21,718 nucleotides of DNA, from NCBI GenBank assembly GCA_016874895.1, contig VGSX01000026.1, positions 1 through 21,718 of the forward strand, read 5' to 3'. The DNA is from Deltaproteobacteria bacterium. GTDB taxonomy: Bacteria; Desulfobacterota; Desulfobaccia; Desulfobaccales; Desulfobaccaceae. Shown here in pieces: positions 1-7,687 of this stretch (position 1 is the stretch's first letter; each line of letters begins with the position of its first letter). The position numbers and the translations under genes were made by a program. Below the pieces are notes generated by a model that saw only the letters and a program-made list of their open reading frames with translations, was not told the origin of the DNA and did no database searches.

Positions 1-119
1 AGAGCCCGGGAGATGGCTGAACGCCCCTGCGACCAATAGCGCTCACTAACCCCCCGGATGGTCTCCAGCTCGTTAGGCCCTAACTGGCGGCCTCGTATGC
101 AATAAGTGCTCTGTGACAT
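1..119 (-). CDS. DruA/DUF4338-like protein, N-terminal fragment (runs off window)
   Basis: The minus strand has an ATG at 119-117 that opens a reading frame with no stop to the window edge: 39 codons plus two bases. It begins MSQSTYCIRGRQLGPNEL and continues with an IRGVSERYWSQGRSAISRA segment. The pattern (short GR-containing strand, then 'EL..IR', then 'W..GRSAISRA' where the family has 'R..LSR.LC') is what I recall for the N-terminus of DUF4338/DruA-like proteins. Those occur in the Druantia defence system and also as components of transposase-like mobile genes. Only about 39 residues are visible, so function cannot be decided; the neighbouring transposon debris favours a mobile-element protein. 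The Shine-Dalgarno is weak (ACAGGA about 4 bases before ATG). Confidence 0.5.
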   Translation of the reverse strand, partial: MSQSTYCIRGRQLGPNELETIRGVSERYWSQGRSAISRA

Positions 120-603
120 GCTGTCCTGTTACCAATATTTCTGAGAACAGCTTTATCACAAAGTTAAATTTGTCGCCAGCTAAAAATGCTGCCCTTCTCT
201 TTTCTCTATACCCTGTGATCAATTACGAGTAATGATATATTCTGGCAGGGGCTCCAAAGATGCGCAAACCTGCCACAATCAAATCTTGGCTCACACCGGA
301 GGAATTATTGTCTTGGCTCAAAGAAGCTCCCACGGTTGAAGCCTATAAGAAAAGATTGGCGATCTGGTTAACATGCCTGGGACCATTTCACGCCCAGGAT
401 GTTGCCAACATGTTGGGGGTTTCCAAACAAGCTGTATGGCTGTGGTTGGGGCAATATAATAAGCACTGAACAAACCTTTGCCGGTGACTTTTGCCTCATG
501 ATTCTGGATGGGGCCGGATGGCACCGGGCCCGGGAATTGCGTGTGCCAGCAACTATGAGACTTATCCCCCTGCCTCCGTATAGTCCAGAGTTAAATCCAG
601 TTG

Positions 604-736
604 GTAAGCGTTCAGCGGTCAACTAATGCTATGAATTCAATTAGTTATTCTAAGGTGGCGGATCACTGGTTTTTCACTTAGTTTCCCTGCCCCATTGTTT
701 TTGCTGAAAGCTGAATGCTGATAGCTGAACGCCTAC
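604..736. mobile_element. 133-bp MITE-like element inserted in the IS630 remnant
   Basis: The left end GTAAGCGTTCAGC (604-616) and right end GCTGAACGCCTAC (724-736) are inverted repeats matching at 12 of 13 positions. The element is flanked by identical 8-bp direct repeats TCCAGTTG at 596-603 and 737-744, the expected target duplication. Removing the element plus one repeat copy restores the transposase phrase ...SPELNPVEHVWE... exactly, which proves the insertion. The element carries no gene. The 141 bp added is a multiple of three, but an in-frame stop (TAA near 624) truncates the host frame. Confidence 0.88.
703..730. repeat. Four degenerate 7-bp tandem repeats near the right end of the MITE
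   Basis: GCTGAAA, GCTGAAT, GCTGATA and GCTGAAC follow one another directly. The last unit is also the inner part of the MITE's right inverted repeat, so the terminal repeat may have been amplified locally or may hold several transposase-binding sites. Small unit count and divergence make this descriptive only. Confidence 0.6.
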
Positions 737-879
737 TCCAGTTGAGCATGTCTGGGAATATTTGAGAGAGAATACCTTTAAAAATTTCGCTATGGACTCA
801 GAGGAGGCTGTTACTGGGGTTCGGAAATTCCAGGCACATGATGCCTTGGTTTATCTCATTTTGAACTATGTTCTGAGTT

Positions 880-1527
880 TCATGGATTAGTTTTTTTCCC
901 GAGAAACAGGAAATAAGACCAGATGCCGCCATAAGCTGGGTAGAGTTGGCAGACCTCGGGGCGAAATCGGGATACCAGCAGGGGCATGAGATGCCCCCCC
1001 AGACGGACGTGATTGAGAGCCATCCAGCGCTTGAAAAGGGGAAAAGGCGAGTTGTGAAAATCCACTACGGCTATACATCCGCCCCGGTCCAAATCCTGGC
1101 AGGCACAATCAATGGCCTGTTCCCAGCCTGGATTGAACATGGACAAGGAATAGGAGAACACCAGAAGATCGAAGGGGGTGGCCGGAGCCAGGGGTTGATC
1201 ATAGGCCCGATGGACCAAATTGACCGGGCATCCATGATTTTCAAGTTTTTTCCTGGCTATCGAGAGCATCGCCTCGCTCAGGTCCAAACCGGTTATTTCA
1301 GCAGTAGGGAATTTTAGGCACAATCTCAACAAATTATCTCCGGTGCCGCAACCGATATCCAGGATACGGGGGGGACGCGCCCTGTCGGAGATCATTTTTA
1401 TTAAATGATTGCGGCCGAAAAGAAAGCTCCAGCGGGTGGCGTCATACACTCTGGAATGGAGGCGATAATAACGCGCCACCGGATGGTGTATGATTTCATG
1501 AGGTTGACCGTTACTTTCCGATGTCAT
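880..1527 (-). CDS. btaB: BtaB-like SAM-dependent N-methyltransferase (betaine lipid)
   Basis: 215 residues. Predicted to place three methyl groups on the amino group of diacylglyceryl-homoserine (the BtaA product), giving the betaine lipid DGTS at the membrane. The class I methyltransferase glycine motif ILDIGCGTGDNL is at residues 55-66, followed by the acidic motif GLDLSEAML (80-88). The N-terminal ARYYRLHSRVYDATRW with FLFGR is the segment I associate with BtaB proteins, and the length fits. The ATG at 1527 overlaps the btaA stop as ATGA and is preceded by GGAGGTG, indicating translational coupling; the upstream extension of the open frame lies inside btaA and is rejected. Its 3' end overlaps the IS630 remnant by 11 bp, so the last residues may have been altered by a deletion junction. 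Without the btaA partner it would only be called a class I methyltransferase. Confidence 0.85.
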   Translation of the reverse strand: MTSESNGQPHEIIHHPVARYYRLHSRVYDATRWSFLFGRNHLIKMISDRARPPRILDIGCGTGDNLLRLCLKFPTAEITGLDLSEAMLSIARKKLENHGCPVNLVHRAYDQPLAPATPFDLLVFSYSLSMFNPGWEQAIDCACQDLDRGGCIAVVDFHNSPFPLFKRWMALNHVRLGGHLMPLLVSRFRPEVCQLYPAYGGIWSYFLFLGKKTNP

Positions 1528-2699
1528 TGCACCTCCGCCAGGTGAAGACTGCCGTAGGTTCCCACCCGGTCCTGGTGGTGGAGCGGTGTGGTCTGGTCCG
1601 GAAAAAACCGCAGGCGTGACGTTACCTGGCGGGGCAGAAAGTCCACATGCAGACCAACTGACCGCATCAGAATTTTTGTACCCGGCCTGCTGTTCTGAAA
1701 AATGTAGTGCCACTCTTCTTCAAGGTCCTGGGGATTATGCCAGGCCAGCCAGTCCTGGTGATCCAGGAGGATAAAGTGCGTATAGCTTCCCGGGTGGTTG
1801 GTTAAAAAGTCAGTTATGGTTCGGGAATGAAGTTTAACCTTAGGGATATTCGACTTTAACTTTTCGAAATTTTCTGCTTTTAAATAATTGGGGCAACACT
1901 CCGGGGTATAAGAGCCGTTGAGATACACCCGCCAGAAGTAATTGTCCCTGATGGGCGTCTCAGTCATCACTTTTCTTAACTTTTCCTGGACAAAACCGCC
2001 CAATCCCTCCGGATGGGTCCGATTGAGAAGATCAATCTGCGGCTGTGGCACTCCCACCAGGGCCATGCACCAGGGTTGGCGGATCAGCCAGGAGACAGTT
2101 TTATTCCAAAGCTTTTTTTCCAATGGTTGGTAATAGTAGGTCTGAGCCTCAAGGGTTTCACTGTCGAGGAGGGCGTTCACCACAGTCTGGCCATTTTTGC
2201 ACTTACCCAACACGAGCAGCCTGAACACCCAGGCAAAATCACCGGCCGCGCCTCGCCAGTAAAAAGATCTGCGCCATCCCCGGCCGCTGAAATAGGTGAT
2301 TTTTCGATCCCAAAAGTTTTGAGCCGGCGGTGAGAGCCTCTCCCGGACGGATCGGTAAATTTCCTGATAATGGTCACAGCCGCCCCCCCCGAACATGGCG
2401 AAGAGATCCTTAAAATCTCTCACTGCTACCATGGCCATTTTCAGCTCCAGCAGCGCATTTTGCCGGTAATTCATGTCCACCGCATGAATTTCTTCGGGGT
2501 CGTCCAGCAGGTAGTCCAGGACATTGCAGCCGGCGCTGGTAATGACCACAATTTTACTCTCTGCGCCTAATTGCAGAAGCTGCCGGTCTATCCTGGGATC
2601 TTCCCAACAGGTGTTATAAATTAAACGGTTCCCATGGATGAGGTGAAAAAATTTTTCTGCCGCAATTTTTAACAAACTACCATCCTTGAGGATACGCAA
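1524..2699 (-). CDS. btaA: BtaA-like SAM:diacylglycerol 3-amino-3-carboxypropyltransferase (DUF3419)
   Basis: 391 residues, the expected length. BtaA transfers the 3-amino-3-carboxypropyl group of SAM to diacylglycerol, making diacylglyceryl-homoserine and methylthioadenosine, the first step to phosphorus-free betaine lipid. Visible family motifs: NRLIYNTCWEDP (24-35), VITSAGCNVLDYLL (52-65, SAM-binding) and VDMNYRQNALLELK (74-87). It is followed by btaB with ATGA overlap and preceded by arsC with a 7-bp gap, so the three form one transcription unit. The longest start is a TTG at 2699 with no well-spaced Shine-Dalgarno; an in-frame TTG at 2675 has AAGGA eight bases upstream and is at least as likely, removing eight non-conserved residues. 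Identification rests on the motifs and on the btaB neighbour. Confidence 0.88.
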   Translation of the reverse strand: MRILKDGSLLKIAAEKFFHLIHGNRLIYNTCWEDPRIDRQLLQLGAESKIVVITSAGCNVLDYLLDDPEEIHAVDMNYRQNALLELKMAMVAVRDFKDLFAMFGGGGCDHYQEIYRSVRERLSPPAQNFWDRKITYFSGRGWRRSFYWRGAAGDFAWVFRLLVLGKCKNGQTVVNALLDSETLEAQTYYYQPLEKKLWNKTVSWLIRQPWCMALVGVPQPQIDLLNRTHPEGLGGFVQEKLRKVMTETPIRDNYFWRVYLNGSYTPECCPNYLKAENFEKLKSNIPKVKLHSRTITDFLTNHPGSYTHFILLDHQDWLAWHNPQDLEEEWHYIFQNSRPGTKILMRSVGLHVDFLPRQVTSRLRFFPDQTTPLHHQDRVGTYGSLHLAEVQ

Positions 2700-2706
2700 A
2701 AGAAAT

Positions 2707-3132
2707 TTAAGGCTGTTCCTGGAGCCACAATTTTATACGACCTTCGATCTGATCTCTAATCTGGCGGAATTTTTCCAATTTTTCCTTTTCCAGACCCTGT
2801 TGCGCTGCTGGATCTTCAAACGGCCAAAACAGGCGATGTCTGACTCCTGGAAAGGCGATGGGGCAGTCCTGTTCAGCTTTATTGCACACCGTGATAAGAT
2901 AATCAAAATTCATTTTCCCCAGATATTCCTGGACGCTTTTAGAATGTTGATCCGCCAGATCGAAGTCCTTTTCCACCATAACCGTCCTGGTGAAGGGATT
3001 GATGCCCTGGGGTTCAAATCCGGCGCTGAAAACCTCAAATTTGTCACCCCCATATTTCCTGAGAAATGCTTCGGCCATTTGACTGCGGGCCGAATTGCCG
3101 GTACAGAGAAAGAGAACTTTGGGTTTGTTCAT
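2707..3132 (-). CDS. arsC: Thioredoxin-coupled arsenate reductase (LMW-PTP fold)
   Basis: 141 residues, normal length. Reduces arsenate to arsenite in the cytoplasm by a cysteine relay re-reduced by thioredoxin. The phosphatase-like P-loop is CTGNSARS with nucleophile Cys10 and Arg16. The other two redox cysteines, Cys83 and Cys90 (TVCNKAEQDC), sit as in S. aureus-type ArsC (10/82/89), which argues against a plain tyrosine phosphatase. GAGAGGAA lies eight bases before the ATG. No ArsR, ArsB or Acr3 is adjacent; instead it heads an arsC-btaA-btaB unit. A reasonable inference is that arsenate, a phosphate mimic taken up during phosphate scavenging, must be detoxified under the same conditions that call for betaine lipids. 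The 191 bp upstream is AT-rich and probably carries the promoter, but I find no convincing sigma70 or Pho box there. Confidence 0.88.
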   Translation of the reverse strand: MNKPKVLFLCTGNSARSQMAEAFLRKYGGDKFEVFSAGFEPQGINPFTRTVMVEKDFDLADQHSKSVQEYLGKMNFDYLITVCNKAEQDCPIAFPGVRHRLFWPFEDPAAQQGLEKEKLEKFRQIRDQIEGRIKLWLQEQP

Positions 3133-3323
3133 GGCATCGGTTCCTCTCCGATCAATTCATTATCAATTCAATGATGTTAAAATGTTAGAAAAGTTAGCCG
3201 GTTGTTAAATTTTGATAAAATTATGGAAGTCTTTTATTCCAGCAGGAATGGGCATGAGAACCACGGGTTGCAAGTGAGCAATCTTTCCGGCCTATCCAGG
3301 TTCAGATAATGTGCCACCCATTT

Positions 3324-4535
3324 TTAAAACGCAGCTGCTCCGAGGGACTGCTGGAACAGGTCTTTTTTATCCGTAGCTTCCCACGGCAGATCGAGATCAA
3401 GCCGACCGACGTGGCCATAAGACGCCAGCTTGCGGTAAAAGCCCGACTGGGAAGAAGCCGGGAGGAATCGCATATTGAAATTTTTTAAAATTCCGGCCAG
3501 GCGGAATTCACAATGTTGTTCCAGAAGGGCGACAATTTTGGAATCCGGAATCTTGCCGGAGCCGAAGGTTTCCACCTGAACACTTACCGGTCGGGAGCGG
3601 CCGATGGAATAGCTGAGTTGAACTTCACATTCCGTGGCCAGACCGGCGGCCACGACGTTCTTGGCGGCATAGCGGGCGGCATAGGCCCCCACCCGATCAA
3701 TGCGCAGAGGGTCTTTGCCGCTGAGGGCGGCGCCGCTTTGCCGGGAGTATTCCCCATAGGTGTCAATGGCATTTTTGCGGCCGGTGAGGCCGGAGTGAAC
3801 TGCCGGTCCTCCCACCATGATATGGTCCACCGGGTTGATATAAATTTTAGTTTGGGCGTCGGGCCTGATCTCTTCATCGGCAAAGGCCTGATGAATCACG
3901 CCTTCTCTAATATCCGCCACCAGCTTCTCCGCTGGCACTACGGCCGGCCGATTCTGACTGGCGATAACGGTAATGCTGTGGATGCGGACGGGCCGGCGGT
4001 CGCGAAATTCCACTCCCACCTGGGTGGCGGCATCGGGAGAAAGATACGGAATAACCTGGCGCCGTTTAGCCTGAATCATTTTCCGGGTCAGTTTGTGGGC
4101 CAGCCAGATGGGCAGGGGCATCAAGGCTACGGTGTGGTCGCAGGCAAAACCGAAGACGGTCACCTGATGGCGCCCCGGCAGATTTTCGATTTCTTCGTCG
4201 GAAAGTTCCTTTTCTTTGAAAATGGTAAGTTCATCCGGGGGATATTCCTGCAGGCTGGTTAACACACTGCACGATTTGGCATCAAAATCCTGTTCCACGT
4301 AACCGATCTGATTAATGACTTTCCGGGCGACGTAAGGAATATCAACCTTGGCAGAGGAACGAAAACGGGCCGAGATGAAGAGAATTGAGGTGGAGACGGC
4401 ACACTCGGCCCGGATGCGGGCATACGGATCCTGTTCCAGAAAGGAGTCCACAATGGCGTCACTGATCTGGTCACAGAGTTTATCCGGGTGCCCTTCGGTT
4501 ACCGACATGGAGGTGAACATGAAATCTTTTTTCAT
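3324..4535 (-). CDS. metK: Divergent S-adenosylmethionine synthetase
   Basis: 403 residues from the ATG at 4535 (GGAA six bases upstream); a GTG at 4568 would add 11 residues unlike the family. Makes SAM from methionine and ATP. Conserved: GHPDK (15-19), DQISDAIVD, TGRKNAIDTYG (251-261), SGKDP (272-276) and AYAARYAAKNVVAAGLA. Divergent by my alignment to E. coli MetK from memory: the GAGDQG methionine loop is GRHQV (121-125, Asp118 to His); the catalytic Lys165 of PDAKSQ is Ala170 in PDAATQ; Asp238 is His247; Lys269 is Arg278; the QSPDI loop is rewritten. Arg244, Lys245, Lys265 and Asp271 equivalents remain. It belongs to a variant branch, perhaps an alternative SAM synthetase. The position between the P-ATPase and arsC-btaAB is notable because one betaine-lipid headgroup consumes four SAM. 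Confidence 0.85.
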   Translation of the reverse strand: MKKDFMFTSMSVTEGHPDKLCDQISDAIVDSFLEQDPYARIRAECAVSTSILFISARFRSSAKVDIPYVARKVINQIGYVEQDFDAKSCSVLTSLQEYPPDELTIFKEKELSDEEIENLPGRHQVTVFGFACDHTVALMPLPIWLAHKLTRKMIQAKRRQVIPYLSPDAATQVGVEFRDRRPVRIHSITVIASQNRPAVVPAEKLVADIREGVIHQAFADEEIRPDAQTKIYINPVDHIMVGGPAVHSGLTGRKNAIDTYGEYSRQSGAALSGKDPLRIDRVGAYAARYAAKNVVAAGLATECEVQLSYSIGRSRPVSVQVETFGSGKIPDSKIVALLEQHCEFRLAGILKNFNMRFLPASSQSGFYRKLASYGHVGRLDLDLPWEATDKKDLFQQSLGAAAF

Positions 4536-4606
4536 TGTCAATTCCAGGAGAGGTTTTAAGCCGCACACCCTCTTGGCGCCAGGATGCCAAGGTCGGCAGG
4601 GCCAGT

Positions 4607-7600
4607 CTAGGTTTTGGTTGATTCATTAACCAGCAATGGCGCCACCGATGTCCCAACAATGACTGCGGCGTCCATCAGACTGATGGGGGTCATGCCCAGG
4701 ATACCCCGCAATCCGGGAACAGCCAGGGCCAGGACTTGTAAAACCAATGAACCTCCCACGGCCAAGGAAAGGAATCTATTGGCAGGCAGGCGCCCGCTAA
4801 AAACACTTTTCCCCTCGGAGCGGCAGCTAAAGGCATGCAGGAGTTGCCCGAAGGTGAGGGCATTGAAGGCCAGCGTGCCAGCCCGGGCTCCCAGGCCATA
4901 GCGCATTATCCCGTAACCATAGGCGGTTAAAGCCCCTAAACTTAATGTAGCAGATTCCTGGGCTATTCTCCAGTATTCCGGCCCGGAAAAAATAGGTTCA
5001 TGGGCTGACCGGGGAGGCTGCTCCAGAACGTCTTTTTCTGGAGCCTCCATAGTCAAGGCCAGACCGGGGAAAATATCGGAGATGAGGTTAATCCAGAGGA
5101 GCTGCATGGTGTTTAGGGGTGAACCCAACCCTGCCGACAAGGCGGTGAACATCACCATGATTTCACTGATATTGGTGGCCAGGAAAAAATGAACAGCCTT
5201 TTTGATATTACTATAGGTAGTGCGGCCGTCCCGGATGGCGATAATCATGGCTGCCATATCATCCTGTTGGAGAACTACGTCAGCCACTTCTCGAGCCACG
5301 TCGGTACCCGAGTGTCCCATGGCGATGCCCACTTCGGCGGCCTTGAGAGCCGGACCGTCATTAATGCCGTCCCCGGTCATGGCTACCACCCGACCGGCAC
5401 TTTGCAGGGCCTGGACGATCTGCAGTTTATGGGCCGGACTAACCCGGGCGAAGACATGGACCCGCTGCACCAGGGCTTTGATGGTTTCCGGATCCATGGT
5501 GTCCAGGTGGGTAGATTCAAGGATTTCCAGGGGACCTCCCTGGCTTAAATCCAAGGCTTTGCCGATGGCATAGGCGGTTTGACCCTGATCGCCGGTAATC
5601 ATTACGGTTTGAATGCCGGCCCGGTGAAAATCGGCAATCACTTCCCGCATCCCGGGACGGATGGGATCGGCCATCCCGACCAGCCCCAACCACGTGAATC
5701 CTTTGTCCTCCCGGAAAAAACCGTTGTCGAAAAAATTGTGGTTCAGTTCTCCCCGGTGCCAGGCAAGCCCCAGGACCCGCAATGAATCGCCGGCCATGCG
5801 GTCATTTTCCAACTCAATTTCCAGCCGGTCCCGGACATTCAAAGGCAGTCGGACCCCGTCTTTAATATGCCACTGGCACAAGGCCAAGACCTCCAGGGGG
5901 CTGCCTTTGAGAGCCAGGAGTTCATCTCCCGAGGGAGAGGTATGATGGGTTGTCATGAAAGGCCGTTGTTCCGAGCGGTGTTCGACCCGCAGGAGAGGAT
6001 GGTCTCCTCTCACCTCAATGATCTTCTGGCCTGCCTGCATGGCGAGACGGACAAGGGCAGTTTCCGTGGCGGAACCGGAAAGAATATACTCCGTCCCTTG
6101 AGTGATTATCTCGGTCTCATTGCACAACACTCCCACCTGCAGCAAGCCCAGGAGCTCGTGTTCTCCGGAGACGGCTGCCTCGGACAGGGTGGCGGGGAAA
6201 TCGCCTCCGTCGGTTTGGAAAACCCGCATGCCGGCAAAAACTCTCGCCACGGTCATTTCGTTTTCGGTAATCGTCCCGGTTTTATCCAGGCAGACGGTCT
6301 GGAGCGATCCCAGGGTTTCCACGGCAGGCAGGCGGCGAATGAGGACCTTTTGCTGTTCCAGGTTTTTCACACTCAGGGCCAGGGTAGTAGTGGCGACGGT
6401 GGGGAGGCCTTCCGGCACCGCGGCGGCGGCCAGGGAAATGCCTGTTTGGGCCATCTGCAGGAGAGCAAAGCCCCTGAGCAGACCGATACCGAAGACAAGC
6501 CCGCAGATACCGCAACCCAGCAGAACCAGTTCATCGCCCACCTGGCCCAACTGTTTCTCCAGAGGCGTCTGGGGCGAAGTCGCCTCTTCTACCAAAATCT
6601 GAAGCTTGCCTAATTCGGTGAACCGGCCGGTGGCACAGACAACTGCCAAACCCTGACCGCCGGTTACCAAGGTGCCGCGATAAATCATGTTCCTTCGGTC
6701 GCCTAAAGGGATGGTCTCCACTTCCAGGGGGTGGATTGTTTTCAGGGCGGGAAGACTTTCGCCGGTGAGGGCGGATTCGTCGATACTGAGCCGATCGGCC
6801 TGGATCAACCGGCTGTCCGCAGCGACGTAGGTTCCTGGTTTGAGGGCCAGGATATCTCCCGGAACCACCTCCTCCACCGCTATGTCTTCCAGACGCCCTG
6901 CCCTGATGACCTGGGCAGTGGGACGCACCAGATTTTTCAGGGACTGGATGGTGTTTTCGGCGTCACTCTCGGTCTTATAGGCAATGACGGCATTGGCCAC
7001 CACCACCCCCATAATCAGAGCCGCGTCCAGGATCCCCCCCGATATCAGGGAGAGACCCGCTGCCGCCCCCAGGAGGGCCACCGGGAGAGAATTAAATTGC
7101 TCCAGGAACATGCCCCACTGAGAACGGGGTTCTGTTTCGGGCAGAGCGTTCGGTCCATAGTGAGAACGGTTTTCTTGAACCGCGGTAGGGCTCAGGCCGG
7201 ACTCCGGTGACGTCGACCACGTGGCTAGCACTGTATCCGCTGACATTGTATGCCATGGCTTACTTGGCCGATCCTGCCAGGGGGCCCCAAAAAGTTGGGG
7301 GAAATTCTGCAGCGATACGGACCAGGGAGCAGCCTTATCCTGATCGGCTGGGGATCCGGTCTGCTGCGGCGCCTTGTCAGGAATGCCGCCGGTTTTAGAC
7401 TCGGGGGGTAATTTTCCGGTGGCAACCTGGTATTCCCTGACAACCTTTTCGAGCAGGAGAGCAATGGTTTCGGGAGTGTTGGTGGTGTAATAATAGACCA
7501 GGGCGTTGCCGGTAAGGGTATTGGCGGAAAACGACCTGATGCCGTTCCCATGATGTTGGGACAAGCGGATCTGCAGGAATTCTCTTAACGGCTCACAGCG

Positions 7601-7663
7601 GTACAGGGCCGGAATTTTAAAACGAGCCCGTCCCTCCACCGCAGTATGGATTGCTTGTACCAT
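4607..7663 (-). CDS. P2A-type (Ca2+-like) cation P-type ATPase with HMA2-like N-terminal domain
   Basis: 1018 residues. Residues 1-80 form an HMA2-like domain (HTAVEGRARFKIP and ANTLTGNALVYYY, no CxxC). A Pro-rich linker (85-135) leads to the cation-ATPase N-terminal region (about 140-185). Catalytic motifs are intact: TGES (300-303), DKTGT (460-464, phosphorylated Asp460), KGSP (587-590), MITGD (688-692), TGDGIND (763-769). Ion site: PEGLP (417-421), NISEIM with Asn831 and Glu834, and WINLISD with Asn859 and Asp863, matching the SERCA positions Glu309, Asn768/Glu771 and Asn796/Asp800. There is no CPC, so it is not a heavy-metal P1B pump; Ca2+ or Mn2+ (possibly Fe2+) is likeliest. About ten membrane helices. 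It follows the repeat protein by 24 bp and precedes metK by 71 bp. The HMA2 domain is shared with two neighbouring proteins, implying common localisation or assembly. Confidence 0.9.
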   Translation of the reverse strand: MVQAIHTAVEGRARFKIPALYRCEPLREFLQIRLSQHHGNGIRSFSANTLTGNALVYYYTTNTPETIALLLEKVVREYQVATGKLPPESKTGGIPDKAPQQTGSPADQDKAAPWSVSLQNFPQLFGAPWQDRPSKPWHTMSADTVLATWSTSPESGLSPTAVQENRSHYGPNALPETEPRSQWGMFLEQFNSLPVALLGAAAGLSLISGGILDAALIMGVVVANAVIAYKTESDAENTIQSLKNLVRPTAQVIRAGRLEDIAVEEVVPGDILALKPGTYVAADSRLIQADRLSIDESALTGESLPALKTIHPLEVETIPLGDRRNMIYRGTLVTGGQGLAVVCATGRFTELGKLQILVEEATSPQTPLEKQLGQVGDELVLLGCGICGLVFGIGLLRGFALLQMAQTGISLAAAAVPEGLPTVATTTLALSVKNLEQQKVLIRRLPAVETLGSLQTVCLDKTGTITENEMTVARVFAGMRVFQTDGGDFPATLSEAAVSGEHELLGLLQVGVLCNETEIITQGTEYILSGSATETALVRLAMQAGQKIIEVRGDHPLLRVEHRSEQRPFMTTHHTSPSGDELLALKGSPLEVLALCQWHIKDGVRLPLNVRDRLEIELENDRMAGDSLRVLGLAWHRGELNHNFFDNGFFREDKGFTWLGLVGMADPIRPGMREVIADFHRAGIQTVMITGDQGQTAYAIGKALDLSQGGPLEILESTHLDTMDPETIKALVQRVHVFARVSPAHKLQIVQALQSAGRVVAMTGDGINDGPALKAAEVGIAMGHSGTDVAREVADVVLQQDDMAAMIIAIRDGRTTYSNIKKAVHFFLATNISEIMVMFTALSAGLGSPLNTMQLLWINLISDIFPGLALTMEAPEKDVLEQPPRSAHEPIFSGPEYWRIAQESATLSLGALTAYGYGIMRYGLGARAGTLAFNALTFGQLLHAFSCRSEGKSVFSGRLPANRFLSLAVGGSLVLQVLALAVPGLRGILGMTPISLMDAAVIVGTSVAPLLVNESTKT

Positions 7664-7687
7664 ATGAACAGTTCAGATGCGCCGCAG

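Larger units (their letters stand above)
260..890 (+). pseudogene. IS630-family transposase remnant, internally deleted and interrupted
   Basis: Three pieces of one transposase can be read. Positions 260-469 encode an N-terminal helix-turn-helix (DVANMLGVSKQAVWLWLGQY). Positions from about 480 to 603, in another frame, encode the end of the DDE catalytic domain, with MILDGAGWHRA (second Asp region) and the IS630 signature LIPLPPYSPELNPV. Positions 744-890 resume that frame with EHVWEYLRENTFKNF (third acidic residue, E of VEHVWE) and run to a TAG at 888-890. About 160 residues between the HTH and the DDE tail are missing compared with a full IS630 transposase of roughly 340 residues, and there is a frame change at the deletion. 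Between 604 and 743 a MITE-like insertion introduces a stop. The last 11 bases overlap the 3' end of the convergent btaB, so the right terminal repeat of the IS is apparently lost. It cannot make active transposase. Confidence 0.88.

Noticed and set aside
1528..1713. N-terminal extension of the BtaB frame upstream of 1527
   Set aside because: The extension lies wholly within btaA coding sequence, is Pro/Gly-rich, and the ATG at 1527 has a good ribosome site and the typical ATGA overlap.
3133..3323. TGTTA-type direct repeats (3175-3207) as a Pho box before arsC
   Set aside because: The units are spaced 8, 9 and 11 bp and do not match the CTGTCAT 11-bp direct-repeat consensus.
3513..4262. Long open frame of 249 codons on the plus strand within metK
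   Set aside because: It is antisense to a well-supported metK; the composition is the mirror image of that gene and shows no family motif.
4536..4606. SAM riboswitch upstream of metK
   Set aside because: The 71-bp gap to the ATPase gene is too short and shows none of the conserved riboswitch helices.
5867..6613. Open frame of 248 codons on the plus strand inside the P-ATPase gene
   Set aside because: Antisense shadow of the ATPase, whose DKTGT and other motifs are intact on the minus strand.
4607..7663. Identification of the ATPase as a ferrosome FezB (P1B-6) pump
   Set aside because: The transmembrane ion site has PEGLP, NISE and NLISD of P2A pumps and no P1B motif; only the overall cluster logic resembles fez operons.
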